Source: Diogma glabrata
Lineage: Eukaryota; Arthropoda; Insecta; Diptera; Cylindrotomidae
Assembly (NCBI GenBank): GCA_963693315.1
Contig: OY856188.1
Location: forward strand, 252,875,905 to 252,939,904
Direction: 5' to 3'
Length of the DNA: 64,000 bases
Part shown: positions 34,931 through 45,894 of the stretch, in pieces
Layout: every line of letters begins with the position of its first letter
How positions within the stretch are numbered: position 1 is the first letter of the stretch
Position numbers and translations under genes: made by a program
Notes under the pieces: generated by a model
The model's input: only the letters and a program-made list of their open reading frames with translations
Databases searched by the model: none
Told to the model about the DNA's origin: nothing

Positions 34931-35534
34931 TGTCAGTATGTAAACAAAAAGCAATTTGTGTAACAGTATGAGTAGTATAGTTATTTTAGCTGTTTATTCA
35001 TTGTCCTACCTGTTATACATTTTGTAATCACATATTTGTTATTACCATCCTATTGCTGTCATTACCATCCTCATTGTCAACAAAGGTCTCCCTAATTTAT
35101 TTATGTTTGAAAATTCTTTAAATATTTTTTTAATGTTCAGTTTTATTGATATTTTAGGAAAAAAACTTAATTTAGAGTGAACCTTTTGTTTAGAAAGTAA
35201 AATCAATTATTAGGCCTTCCATCGCAATAAAATAAGGAATTTAAGAAAAACTTTCCTCTTGATTTAAAAAATTTGAACTTAAATTACTATTCAGTAAATT
35301 ATTTGTGATATACCATCACTCCGATGGAAAATCTCCCATCAAGAATATAAGAACTGAATCTAAAATATTATGGTGCAATTTATAAAATTTTTGGCAATCC
35401 ATACAATTTTCGACCGATCTAGTTTCGAACCAATGAGAAAATTTTAAACTTTAAAAAAGTTTTCCTACTCCTATCACAGTAAATTATAAATTACATCACA
35501 CTATCCATGACATGTAAATTGATTATTTCAAATA

Positions 35535-35620
35535 GCGTGCGGTAAGTAAAAAAAAGCGTGCGGTAAGTAAAAAAAAACGTGCGGTAATGGATTTTCATAT
35601 ATATATTACCGCACGCTTTT
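35535..35620. repeat. Repeated GCGTGCGGTAA word ending in a hairpin
   Basis: GCGTGCGGTAAGTAAAAAAA occurs at 35535 and again at 35556. A third partial copy at 35578 pairs with ATTACCGCACGCTTTT at 35605-35620 to form a stem of about 13 bp around an AT-rich loop. It stands out by its GC content. Confidence 0.8.
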
Positions 35621-35808
35621 AATAAAAAGAAAAATTTTTATTTAAAGAAAAATTTGATTTTTAAAAATTAAATATTTCAATTCATTTTGACACAGAATAA
35701 TGCAAAGCCTACCACAATTTGTAAACTATTTGCATTTAATTTATAATAAGTAGTTCATTTTTTCAAGTAATTATATGCGTTTGGGCATTAAAACAAAGTC
35801 GTAGGAAA

Positions 35809-35943
35809 AGTATATAACAAATCTCGAGTTGTAAAGCATTTTCCATGCTCGTGAAGATACTGCACTCGACGCTACGCGTCTCGTGCGCAAAATTTTCCCT
35901 CGCATGTAAAATGCTATTTACAAGTCTAGATATGTAATATACT
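35809..35943. mobile_element. 135 bp palindromic MITE-like element
   Basis: The left half begins AGTATATAACAAATCTCGAG, and the right half is its inverse ending CTAGATATGTAATATACT. The arms align through GTTGTAAA, GCATTTTCCATGC and CTCG. The centre is CG-rich, GACGCTACGCGTC. The open frame on the minus strand here (35763-35993) is a translation of this palindrome and not a gene. Confidence 0.75.
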
Positions 35944-36356
35944 ATTATCATTCTCATCAGGGTTAGCCGACTAGATAAACTACAAAATGTCAACGCTTAT
36001 ATAAACCAAAAATTAGTCTACATCTCTAGCGAAGTTTAAAAAAACAAAAAAATATATTTTTCTACAGTTATTCCCAATACATAACTATAAACCATAAAAA
36101 AATGTTAAATAATACTATATTTATATGATTTCTACACAATTTAGTACATGGGATGGTAATGACACTTTTTCTCTAATTTACAGATTTAATCCTTATTATT
36201 TTCAAAATAAATCTAGATGTTTCACAAACCTTTATAGATAAAAAAAGATACAGTTCTCAGCTTTTTAAAAAATGCTAAAATACATCTTTTGTGAAATATT
36301 TGAAATCTTTGAAGTGTAAATCAGGCATTTCGAGAGAATTACTCACGTATGTTCAA

Positions 36357-37930
36357 ATTTTGCTTTTGCGACACGTTGCTTAGCTGAATCCAGTTTCTAT
36401 GGTCTTGCAAATGGAAGTTGTCCAGTTGTTGGAATATATTGGACCACGGTTTGCTTTACTGGGGTCTCATACTGAGAATCTTAGTTTATTATTAATGTAA
36501 TATTTTTGTAAAGCCTTACTTAGTACCTTTCTAACAAAAAAAAATATTAAAATCGGTTAACCCGTTCGAGTACAATTTAATTTTAAAATTTCCCGGTCTC
36601 TTTATTTCTTAACAAACTTCGAGCCACTGTCAAAAACTAGAAAAAAAAATAAAACTAATTATTAAAAAACTCGTATTAATTTTTTTTTATTTTAGTAACG
36701 ATAACTGGGTTCACATAATCGGGTATGATTCGATTTCCATCTACAAGGACTGACTACGAGACTTTGAATTACTACTTCTTTTCACTTTGATTCACAAAAT
36801 TTATACACTCGAGCTTATCCTGTATATACCATTGCACTTTACCTAACTAGCTTTTATCAATCATCATTCGGTTTACAACATTATTCAAAATTTCATTGTT
36901 ATCAATATATCATTTTATTAGGAATATTTTAGCAGCACCCCTATATACCTCAATACCCAGTCAACTAATAGTTTATAACCTAAACCAATCAATTAAAGTC
37001 GATAAAAACAAAACTTTCATAACGTTTATCCAGTTCATTGATACCAAGTAATTATTAATTACTCAAATTGTTTTATAATTATAATAACGCCGATAAATCC
37101 ATCATAATATTAATCAAAGTATAAATAAAACAAATAAAACTGAGCGACAGTATTATAATCCGACCCAGATTCGGTTTCACTTCAATAACACTTTCATTTT
37201 ATTATAACTATTTTTTTTATTATAAATTAAAAGTTCTCGATTGTTTCTTACATATACTAACTTCATACCTTTTCCAATAAATAAAATATAAGAAAATTTT
37301 CAGATTATTGTAATCGGGTAAAAAAATTAATCAAATAATATATTATTATTAATTTAAATTTTTTTTTTCTTATTTAACGTCTTTATTTAATATGGTCATA
37401 CAAGTTTTTTTTTAGATCTACGATTGTAGTAATGTAATGCCTATTGGAATGATCGTATCTGTTATGAAATGTTTATGATGTTTGCATTTCTGATTGAGAT
37501 TGAATGAATGTTGAATTTATGCAAAAAAATTGATTAGACTATAGGAAGGACGTTGGCATATACCTATAGTAATTATTTAATGTTTTGTGATGACTTCATC
37601 ACAAACTTTACGTACGGTTTTTTTTTCTTGGTTTTAAATGAAGGTTCTTGTTTCTATGGATTGGCATGTAAACTGTAAAACTTTTGTGCCCATCTTATTT
37701 TTAAAGTTTTTTTTGTTTATTTTAATTGTATTTTACAATTATCTTATTATTTATTGTTCCTCAAGTTATTTTTGTTTTTTTCTGCTTGTTGTGGTTCATT
37801 TAATTTTTGTTTAACATATTTGATTTAAAAAATCAATTCATAAGAATTAAAAAGTGTGTTGCATAACGATGTCAAAATGAACCTCTTTTCACATTTCAGT
37901 ATAAAATTTTTCCACTGTCATTTCCAATTC
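36357..37930. other. No gene seen
   Basis: AT-rich with T-runs. No long open frame, tandem array or inverted repeat was noticed. Confidence 0.5.
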
Positions 37931-37931
37931 A

Positions 37932-38985
37932 ACTTAAGAGGGGGGGGGGGGGTTTAAAATAATTTTTTTTGCATTTTTTTTTTAAATTTTTAAATTTTTT
38001 TCTGAATGAACAACATGTCGAGAATATTGTGTACAAATTTTAAGTCAATCCGAGTAAAACTAACGTTGCATTTTTTTTTAATTCTTTTTCTGAATGAACA
38101 ACATGTCGACTAACGGTATCAAATTTTTCCACTGTCAATTCCAATTCAACTTAAGGGGGGTATGGTTTTAAAATAATTTTTTTTGCATTTTTTTAAAATT
38201 TTTTTCTGAATGAACAACATGTCGAGAATATTGTGTACAAATGTTAAGTCAATCCGAGTAAAACTAACGGAGTTACAGCGTTTCAACAGCGGGGGGGGGG
38301 GGGGGGGGGGGGGGGGGGGTATGGTTTAAAATTATTTTTTTTTATTTTTTTCTGAATGAACAATATGTCGAGAATATTGTGTACAAATTTTAAGTTAATC
38401 CGAGTAAAACTAACGGAGTTACAGCGTTTCAACAGGGTTGCCGTTTGACTCTGTTTGCCCGAAAACGTCATTTTTGAAGTTCGTGAACATTAGAACTCAA
38501 AATCTACTGAACCGATCCTTTTGAAAATTTGAACATTACTTCTTCACACAGGTAATCAGGAAGAGGTTTTTTTTTATGTTTTTCTATTTTTTAATAACAA
38601 ATTAAACGCGACTTTTTGGGCTAAAATCGTAATTTTCACTTCCAAGTGCTGCAAAAAATAGAAAAAAAAAACTCTTCCTGATTACCTCGAGAAATACATC
38701 ACCTTCAAAACGCATATCAATTTTTTTGTTTCACATGATCCGGTAACGAGTTATAATGTTCACCGCAAAACCACTTTTTTTCAAGGCGCCTCTGGAGATT
38801 CAACGTCACCGGCTGATTTATCAATAGTTTTAATTGATATTTTTTTCTGACATACCTCAAAAGTTGTACAATAATATGTAATTAAATTTAATAAAATAAT
38901 ATTACTCATGTCACCGCAAAAAAATCACAAAAAAACGCATTTTTTTCGTCTTTAAAACCATAACACCACCCCCCCCCCCTTAAGT
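37932..38985. mobile_element. TTAA-flanked foldback element with poly-G/poly-C ends
   Basis: The left end is TTAAGAGGGGGG (37934) and the right end is CCCCCCCCTTAAG (near 38968-38985), so the ends are inverse copies bordered by TTAA. Next come TATGGTTTTAAA at left and its inverse TTTAAAACCATAACACC at right. The centre is a perfect inverse pair, GGTAATCAGGAAGAG (38549) with CTCTTCCTGATTACC (38672). Internal duplications of the left end produced three units of GAATGAACAACATGTCGAGA and AATCCGAGTAAAACTAACG (near 38005, 38210 and 38355). There is no coding capacity. TTAA target use fits piggyBac-like or Kolobok-like mobilisation, which is inference. Confidence 0.7.
38291..38319. repeat. 29 bp uninterrupted G-tract
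   Basis: A pure run of G lies in the third left-end unit of the TTAA-flanked foldback. Shorter runs mark the other units (13 G at 37940-37952, and 6 G near 38155). The length may be assembly-sensitive. Confidence 0.9.
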
Positions 38986-39269
38986 AAAATAAATAGTGAT
39001 GAAGAAGTTTCAACTAGGAAATTTTTATCACCTTAACGGCGTATAGCGTGTCTGCCTAAGAATTTGAACAAGGCACTGAGGGGGAAGGTTCGAATTCATT
39101 CGAAACACGAAAAATAAGAAGTGGAATTTTTTTCTGAGAAACTTCCAACCATACCTTTGAATTGAAAAAATTCCAATTACTTCTTTACTTACTTGAGTTT
39201 AATTGATCTCAAAAAAGCCCCAATCAAATTAATTATTTGTATGACATGAAACGTAATTGAACATGAAAT
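38986..39269. other. No gene seen
   Basis: A short spacer with a less AT-rich piece at 39030-39105 (CTTAACGGCGTATAGCG and GGGGGAAGGTTCG). It has the feel of a tRNA-like or SINE-like block, but no cloverleaf could be drawn. Confidence 0.35.
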
Positions 39270-39500
39270 GGAGATGGAAATTTTTGATTTTGTTATAATT
39301 TTTGCAATATTTTTAGAATTTTGAAAAGAGTTTGAGTTTGTGAATTATGAATTTTCGCAATGTTTTTAAAATTTTGAAAAAAGTTTTAATTTTTGATTTT
39401 GTTTGTATTTTTCGGAATATTTTTAGAGTTTTGAAAATGTTTAAATTTTTGATTTTATTATATTTTTTGGAATATTGTTGGAATTTTGAAAAAAGTTCAG
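39270..39500 (-). repeat. Dispersed AT-rich repeat, copy 3, minisatellite part only
   Basis: Four or so units of TTTTTGATTTTGTTATAATT, then TTTGGAATATTTTTAGAATT and TTGAAAAAAGTTT, in the same orientation as 29520-29975 and inverse to 4960-5510. The non-satellite half is absent. Confidence 0.75.
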
Positions 39501-40856
39501 ACAGACAGCCCAGACATGATATTGAATCGGCAAATATTTTCCAATACATTGTAGAAAACAAATACAAACATAAAATATCTTAGTGGAGACATTGGGTTAA
39601 TCATGCCAACAACCAAAAAAAAAAATTGGCTACTTTGATTTTTAGAAATATATTTATTCTATTCAAGGGAAAGTAATTATTTTTTAAAAATAACAAATTA
39701 TGGAGCATTCAATACAAAAATTATTGTGTGCTAGTAGTGCTTCTTGCGCCCTCACTATATCATTCGTGCAGCTAACTTCACAAGCGTTCTGAAAATTAAG
39801 TGACAAAATCGTTTACTAATAATTTTCTATATTTGTGGCGAACACTGGTAGTATAATTTTAACATTTTGTTTTGTTGGTTACACATTTTTCTATTTCATT
39901 TTTTCAAAAAAATCAAGAGTGCGTTGAAGAATTTATATTTCGAAATTTTTCAAGTTTTTGTTTTCAAAGAAAAACTATTATTTCAACGTTGTTCACGCGC
40001 TATATTTTCTCCGGAAAATTTCTTTAAGTTTAGGTTGTGACACTTTAAAAAAAATTTTAAAGAATCTTACATAAATAATTAAAATTATGTAATTAAATAA
40101 ATCTTCTTGGTGTTAAAATTAAATGAACATATACCTGAATTAACAATAAATTAATTTTCTTGAGAACACAATTTCATTTGAACAATAAGTTAATTTGAAG
40201 AACGAGGAAGACTTACCTTATATCGGATTACATTTACTTGAATTGGGAGTCTATAATAATATAGCTTTAAACTAGCTATAAACTGGTGACCAACGACGAC
40301 TCAAACACAGAGCTGAATATTAGTTGAACAAAAGCATACAAAGATTTAGGTGAAATTCAAGTTTTTCAAGTGAAAAACTTGAAAATTTTCTTGAAGTCAG
40401 TTACTTGGTAACTTGGCTTAAATTCAATTCAAATTTAAAAAAGAAAAACGGTGAAGATTTTTTAAGGGATATCAAAATTCAATAAAAGAAATATAAAAAA
40501 CTTTCAACAAATTATTAATTTAGTAATTTTTTTTTGATTGAATTCGTAATGTAACTAAACGAAAAAAATATTAATTTCCATAAATTAAATATTGTTAAAT
40601 ATAATCCAATATTTTAGGTAATTTAATTTTATAAAAATTTTTATGGACCAATAGAGAAACAGTATTTAAAAAAATTGTTGATATATTTTACGATTATTTA
40701 AACTAACAACTATAAATAACAGTTCAATTTTTGGGAACATATTTAAAAAAATCAAATTAATATATAAAAACTTAAATAGTTAAGAATAGCATAATATTTG
40801 CTTTAATAGTAATATTATATAAACAAAATTATTTGTGGAAAATAGAAATTTTCTCC
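39501..40856. other. No gene seen
   Basis: AT-rich sequence without long frames. A Gypsy LTR could lie here, ahead of the gag fossil, but I could not find a repeated partner. Confidence 0.4.
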
Positions 40857-40937
40857 TAAAATTTTTTTTTCTTACCACAACATCTTGCTTGTATGGCCGT
40901 TACAAGCAAGATGTTGTGGTAAGAAAAAAAAATTTTA
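40857..40937. repeat. Perfect 37 bp inverted repeat with 7-base loop
   Basis: Left arm 40857-40893 ends CATCTTGCTTGTA. Loop 40894-40900 is TGGCCGT. Right arm 40901-40937 begins TACAAGCAAGATG. All 37 pairs match by eye, including the run of nine A/T pairs. It lies 60 bp ahead of the gag start codon at 40998. Confidence 0.95.
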
Positions 40938-40997
40938 ATTTTTATATTACTTTCAGAAATTTGAGAAATAGTTGCAGGAATTCCTTTTGCATCGGCC

Positions 40998-41585
40998 ATG
41001 AATCCTTCTGACGACTCCGATGCACCTCAAAATTATTCCTTAACGGAAGAAGAGCTCCAAACTCTAGTTAATGAGGGCTAGAGCCTTTATGGCCGAAGCT
41101 CAAGGAACATCTGCAACCTATGTTCATCGACCTCAAAATGTTTTCCCGTCTTGTTCTGCGGAACCCAAATATCAAGAGGCAATACATATTACCCCAATTT
41201 CAATTAAAGTTCCTCCGTTCTGGAAAGACGAAAAAGACAGACACCTGGTTTACAATTTTGGAATTCCACATTTGAAAAATTAAATCCGAAGATGCCAAAT
41301 ACGGTCATGTTCTAGGAATCATTACACCAGATATTTTTTCCCTTATCTGGGACGTCCTTAATGTACCTAAGGGAGCAAATCCTTACGACCAGGTGAAATC
41401 CGCCCTTCTTCAACGTCTCACCTCTAGCACTACAAATCGTATTGGAAACGTGCTTAGAGGAATGGATCTCGGCGATGGTAAGCCCTCTCAACTTTTCAGG
41501 GAAATGACCCGTGAGGCGCAAAACGCTTTTTCTGAGGATGTACTCAAATTGCTCTGGGAAGGGAAAATTGGGTGCACTATTCAAC
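40998..41585 (+). pseudogene. Ty3/Gypsy gag fossil with N-terminus
   Basis: An ATG at 40998 opens MNPSDDSDAPQNYSLTEEEL. A one-base shift near 41070 moves to the frame MRARAFMAEAQGTSATYVHR, followed by ISIKVPPFWKD. A further shift leads to the capsid core: EDAKYGHVLGIITPDIFSLI, YDQVKSALLQRLTSSTTNRI, GDGKPSQLFREM, AFSEDVLKLLWEG. This is the gag family also fossilised at 26140-26710. Sequence loss begins at 41585, where it runs straight into an unrelated gene fossil. No pol or LTR is attached. Confidence 0.8.
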
Positions 41586-42421
41586 ATTGCTGATGGAGAT
41601 GCAGACTTCGATATTGTTCATTTTCCAGTATCATCATCCCAAATTAGAACTACCATCACTATTGGCGAAGATACAGACTTGTTGATTCTTTTGTTACACC
41701 ATGCTGAAAGCAATGGTTTTAAACTGTACTTCCGGAGCAATATTAGACGTGGATCATCTACCAATCCCAGGAAGATATTCTTGGAATTAAAGTCTTGTTG
41801 GGTAGTGATATTTGTAACAACATTTTGTTTTTACATGCTTTTACTGGTTCTGATACTCAAGAATCTTTGGGATTGGAAAAGCTTCAACACTGGAAAAACT
41901 GATGAAGGATAAACAGCTACAGGCGGCTGCAAACGTATTTTCCTCAGATGGAAGACCACAGATTGACATTGAATCTGCAGGACATAATGCTATTTTACTA
42001 CTGTATGGCTGCAAGATAGGGGATTTTCTACAAACACTTCGTCATCGAATGTTAGTGGTAAAAGTTGCAACAGCTAAATCATTTGTCACACCTGCATGTT
42101 TGCCACCTACAGAGTCAGCAGAAAAGTACCACAGTTATCGTACGTACTACCAAATCAGTGTTTGGAAATCAAAAGAAACACTTTTGAACGCCAACCCCAT
42201 TGGTGTGTCAAGGAAAATTCATATTATCCTACAGTGTCTGATATGCCACCAGCGCCTGACTGGTTGCTGAAAATGATCTATTGTTATTGTAAGACGAAAT
42301 GCGCAACGATGTGGATGCAAACAGAATGGGCTGACTTGTTGAACCTCGTGTGGGGAGTGTCAGATCAGTGGATGTGAAAATATTATAGTAATTGAAAACG
42401 ATGATTGTGATTCAGATACCT
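41586..42421 (+). pseudogene. Gene fossil of an uncharacterised invertebrate family with nuclease-like acidic motifs and Cys-rich tail
   Basis: Through several frames the order of family motifs is kept. First comes DGDADFDIV, then ITIGEDTDLLILLLHHAESN (41660-41715), then LLGSDICN and LFLHAFTGSDTQESLG (41795-41880). Next are AANVFSSDGRPQ and AGHNAILLLYGC (41930-42010). These are followed by KSFVTPACLPPTESAEKYHS and YRTYYQISVW (42075-42165), then MPPAPDWLLKMIYC. The end is a Cys-rich zinc-binding-like tail: CGCKQNGLTC, stop, TSCGECQISGCEN, ending DDCDSDT at about 42421. I know this family only as repeated uncharacterised proteins. The TDLL and HAFTGCD motifs recall XPG/FEN-type acidic nuclease motifs. 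The N-terminus is lost at the junction with the gag fossil. Confidence 0.65.
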
Positions 42422-44880
42422 AGTTTTGCCAAGGAGTGTGTTCATTCTTGACTAAAAATTATTTCTTTGTTGTTAATATACTCATATGTACACTGAAAAT
42501 TCAAGGCCGTAGTTTCATTACACTATATATTACAAATTATCACCAATAAGTATTTTTTGGGGGTTTCCCATGCTCGGATTTTGTCGAATTTTGGATATGT
42601 TAAAATACACCATTTTTGGATACGAATACCATTTCAAATGCTTCTGCAGCAATTTTGCTCAGGTTGATAGGTAATTTTTCTTAGTTTGATTATACTAGAT
42701 TTAAAACCTGCTTGTAGGATTTTTAATTTTTTTAGGAATTACCAACATTTAGGCGCATCGCAATTGAATAAGCTCAAATTTATAATAATTTTAGTGTGGT
42801 AATACAATTTTACTTACACATGCGTTTGAAAAAAATATAATGACGTCAGTAAACGTCCAATACGTAGTTTTTGTTGACTTTCAGGTTATTTTTAATAAAA
42901 AATGTTGGTGTTTTTAAAAATTAAAATTCTTTGTTAAGTGAAGTGACATTAAATAAAAAGTGTTTTGTGTTTATCAAGTGAGTGTTTTATTTCATTTTTA
43001 TAAAAAATATATAATTTTACGATTGGTTTTAAAGTAAACAATGACCAATATTTGGGCTTATGTCATATAAAAAAAATCTTAATTTTGTATGAAAATGTCA
43101 AGTAGTCCCTCCACCAGTATATTTAACATAATCAGTTAGGCTAGGTAAAAAAGATTAGGTGTAGCGAGACGTTTGGAAAAGTAATAGAGCGGCCTTATAA
43201 CTGTATAAGAAACAAATGTAATTATTGTAATTTTTTATGTAATATTTTTATGAATATTTTATGTAAATTGTAGCTTTTAGGGATAACTGTAAGATAGGTT
43301 TTAACATTAGGTACAAGAATGAGAAACGCTGCAGATCATGATCATGACATTGATCATCAATATCAGAGACATAGATCCTGGTCTCCCACAATTTTCTTTG
43401 CTAGCAACTATAAGAACAATTGTGTTTTGTTTTCATTGACACATAGAAATTGCTTGAGTTTTTTGGGAATTGCAGTTACGTCTGTGTGTTATGCCACTCA
43501 TGCATACTTATGCCACTTCCTCTACTTTCTCGGGTACCTTCAAATCGTTACTTACATATCGGTCGAATACATATATCTATTCGTGAACTATTTTATTGTT
43601 GATTATTGAAATATTAGTTGAAACCAGTTCAACAAATATTTTGGCTGATAGATTCGGTTGGCTGTGATTAAAGCTAATGTCATATTTTGTTTAAATGCAG
43701 GCAATAATATTGATTGGTTTTTGGAGTTTTCCATCATCTGAAATAAGATCATCTGAAGAGTTTCCAAAAAAAAAAATTCGGTTTTTACTTTTGAGAAACC
43801 GGCGAATTCGGGTGGGTTTCGGTTTCTCTATTCTAATTAAAAAATAACCATTTTCTTGCTCAAATACAGTTTATTTTAAAATAAATTATTGAAATTGAAA
43901 CGCAAAAATAACTCACTAAATATTTCAAGTTAAAACTTTCAGTTTTAATAAATAAATAGTAGAGACTCTTTAGGATGGTGCCATAAGGAAATATAGCAGA
44001 GTTTGAAACGATCCTTGAATCACTCATTCTCTTCGTTCTTTCAAAGCGAGTAAGTTAAAAAAATAAAACACTCCCAGTGAAAATAATAAAATACCGTTCT
44101 TAAGTATTTCTAAATTGTAATAAATATTTTCTTTCAAGTGCTCACACATTTAATATTTGCTTCAAAATTAATACTTTGCAACGTAAAAAAAATGAAAATT
44201 AATTTGGAAATTTAGGAAAAGAATAGATTAATTAAAAATTTAACAATTAATCACTTAGCCGATTTCTAACTCTTGGATATAATTGGATATAACAGAAAAT
44301 AACCGCTTATTCTCGATTGATATTGGACGAATCGTTAGTATGGCCTGCTGGAAAATTTTAGTTCTTTTACTAGTTTTTTTTTTTAAATATTATGGTATTA
44401 TAAATCTAATTCTCTAAAAATTTAAAAGCCACAATTGGATTTACTGCATCCACTATACTCACTATACTCAAATCAGTTGAGTCTGAGTCTACAGGCATAG
44501 GATAAAGCGTATTTAACAAACGTGTTCCAAAATATTATCCTTCGACAGCAGTTTTGGTTGCAACATACAGGTTAATAGTGAAGTTCCGTTCTGGTTCTTT
44601 TATGCAGCTAGTCGCTACCTAGTATTTCCGTTGAGTTTATAAAGAGATTTCTCAAATGAATCAAGTAGAACGATTCTACGTTAGCTGCGCCCACGTTTTT
44701 TTAACCGACTTTAAAAAAGAAAGACGTTTTGTGTTTCACTTTAGGTTTTTTTATGTCTATTTATGTTTGTTCACCGATTTATCGAAAACGGCTCATACAA
44801 TTTTTATCTATTTCAGATTAAGAAGTATATTTCTATTCAAGATTTCTATTCAAATTCCTCAATTAAAGACGGATCCTAGG
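42422..44880. other. No recognised gene
   Basis: AT-rich. An open frame at 43319-43609 (96 codons, His/Asp-rich start then hydrophobic) has no upstream signal or known domain, and I do not call it. At 44700-44830, AACCGACTTTAAAAAAGAAAG followed by TTTATGTTTGTTCACCGATT resembles a dispersed repeat common in insect genomes. Confidence 0.45.
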
Positions 44881-44889
44881 GCCTGCTAC

Positions 44890-45340
44890 CAACCTTTTTT
44901 TATTATTTTTATATAGTGGGCTGTGTAGGAGGCACCACAGTATGTGTTACAACAACATAGAAAAACCTTTTTAAGACATTTGTCCCACAACAACATGCGT
45001 TCTAAGGTGTTGATGGGCCCAAATTTTTCTTTTTGTTTTTTTTTGTAGAACACATATCTAAACAGTAAACCTGAGAATGATTTACATTTACAATTGGGCA
45101 TAGCGGGGAGTCTCCTGAACACCTGTAAGTTTGAAATTTTAATAACTTCTAATTCTGGCTTTAATCTTATTGACAATTGGTATATAAGGTTTTAGTACTG
45201 TTTTCAATATTTCTGCGTACCAACTTCCGGTTTGTCACTTTAGGCTAATTTTTTTTTTATTTTTTTAAAGTGTGTTTCCCTGCTGTAGTGTACAGTTACA
45301 AATTGATTTTCATAAAACGTAGATAAAAGTTAATGATAAA
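44890..45340 (+). repeat. Member of the ~615 bp dispersed repeat family
   Basis: It contains AGTCTCCTGAACACCTG, TTTTAATAACTTCTAATTC, GGTATATAAGGTTTTAGTAC, TTCAATATTTCTGCGTACCA and ACTTCCGGTTTGTCACTT. All are counterparts of blocks in the array at 58255-61200. The section 44922-45045 also has a relative at 19612-19735 (ACAACATGCGTTC..GTGTTGATGG). Confidence 0.7.
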
Positions 45341-45894
45341 AGTTCATTCATCAACCGGAGTCAGACGGAAAAGGTTGTCTGCTATATTTAAAAAAAAAAA
45401 ATAGTCGAGAATAGAAAAATAAATTGTATTTTGTTTTATTTTATTTTTGTATGTCTTCATAGAGACAGAGTAAAGGTAAAATAAGATAAAATACACTGAA
45501 GTGTGTGTTAGTGTTTGTGTTTATGAAAATAAAAGTGGTGAAGAACGGAGGCGTACAATTATATAATTGGTGAGATTTTTTTTTATTAAAAAACTATTTG
45601 GTATTTTATATTTACTGTTACCTTAGTAGGCAGGTAAAATTTTACCTTTTATTGCTTTGATGTAATAAATTTATTTATTATTTTAAAGCATAAATTTGTT
45701 TTGTATTGCCTGGGAACAAGAACGGTAAAATTTTGTTTTAGTTGTTGGTAGGAATTTCGAATTTAACCCTTTATTTGTACTCTTCAATTTTGTTAGTTTC
45801 TTTCGTGTCCCCAATTTTTTTGCCTTTCCCTTATCGTGCAACTGTTTCATGAAACCTCATATCGTATTTTTGTGGCAGAGATACCCAGTTTCTT
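45341..45894. other. No gene; probably upstream part of the following retrotransposon
   Basis: No open frame of interest. The composition becomes less AT-rich toward 45780-45894 and may be the leader or ORF1 remnant of the non-LTR element that follows. Confidence 0.4.

Larger units (their letters stand above)
35038..36163. repeat. Right iterons of the same word
   Basis: Copies are at 35038-35050 (GTTATTACCATCC), 35058-35070, and an inverse copy at 36151-36163. The two direct copies lie about 100 bp past the end of the gene. The inverse copy lies about 155 bp inside the right terminus. Confidence 0.85.
32330..36356. mobile_element. Candidate DNA transposon of unfamiliar type with GTCATTACCATCC iterons
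   Basis: The left end TTGACATGTGAGCAATTCTC (32330) and the continuation GAAATGTCTGATTT match the inverse of 36318-36356 over about 38 bp with few differences. Inside each end, at similar distances (about 170-180 bp), sits the word GTCATTACCATCY pointing inward. Seven more copies occur between these. The interior contains a broken intron-bearing gene (33381-34930) and two smaller palindromic structures. Structure of this kind, inverted ends plus repeated internal words, is typical of DNA transposons whose transposase binds subterminal repeats. I found no clear target duplication, so the boundaries are approximate. Confidence 0.6.

Noticed and set aside
35763..35993. 76-codon minus-strand frame
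   Set aside because: It lies over a palindromic MITE-like element and reflects its symmetry.
38283..38471. Minus-strand frame with a poly-proline end
   Set aside because: The prolines come from the 29-base G-tract.
39030..39105. tRNA-like patch
   Set aside because: Could not draw a cloverleaf or find complete A and B boxes.
4904..40937. Possible CRISPR arrays
   Set aside because: Tandem repeats here have long contiguous units without regularly spaced unique spacers, and the genome is clearly eukaryotic.
43319..43609. 96-codon frame with His/Asp-rich start and hydrophobic end
   Set aside because: No homology recognised, no splice context, and downstream half reads like random AT-rich sequence.
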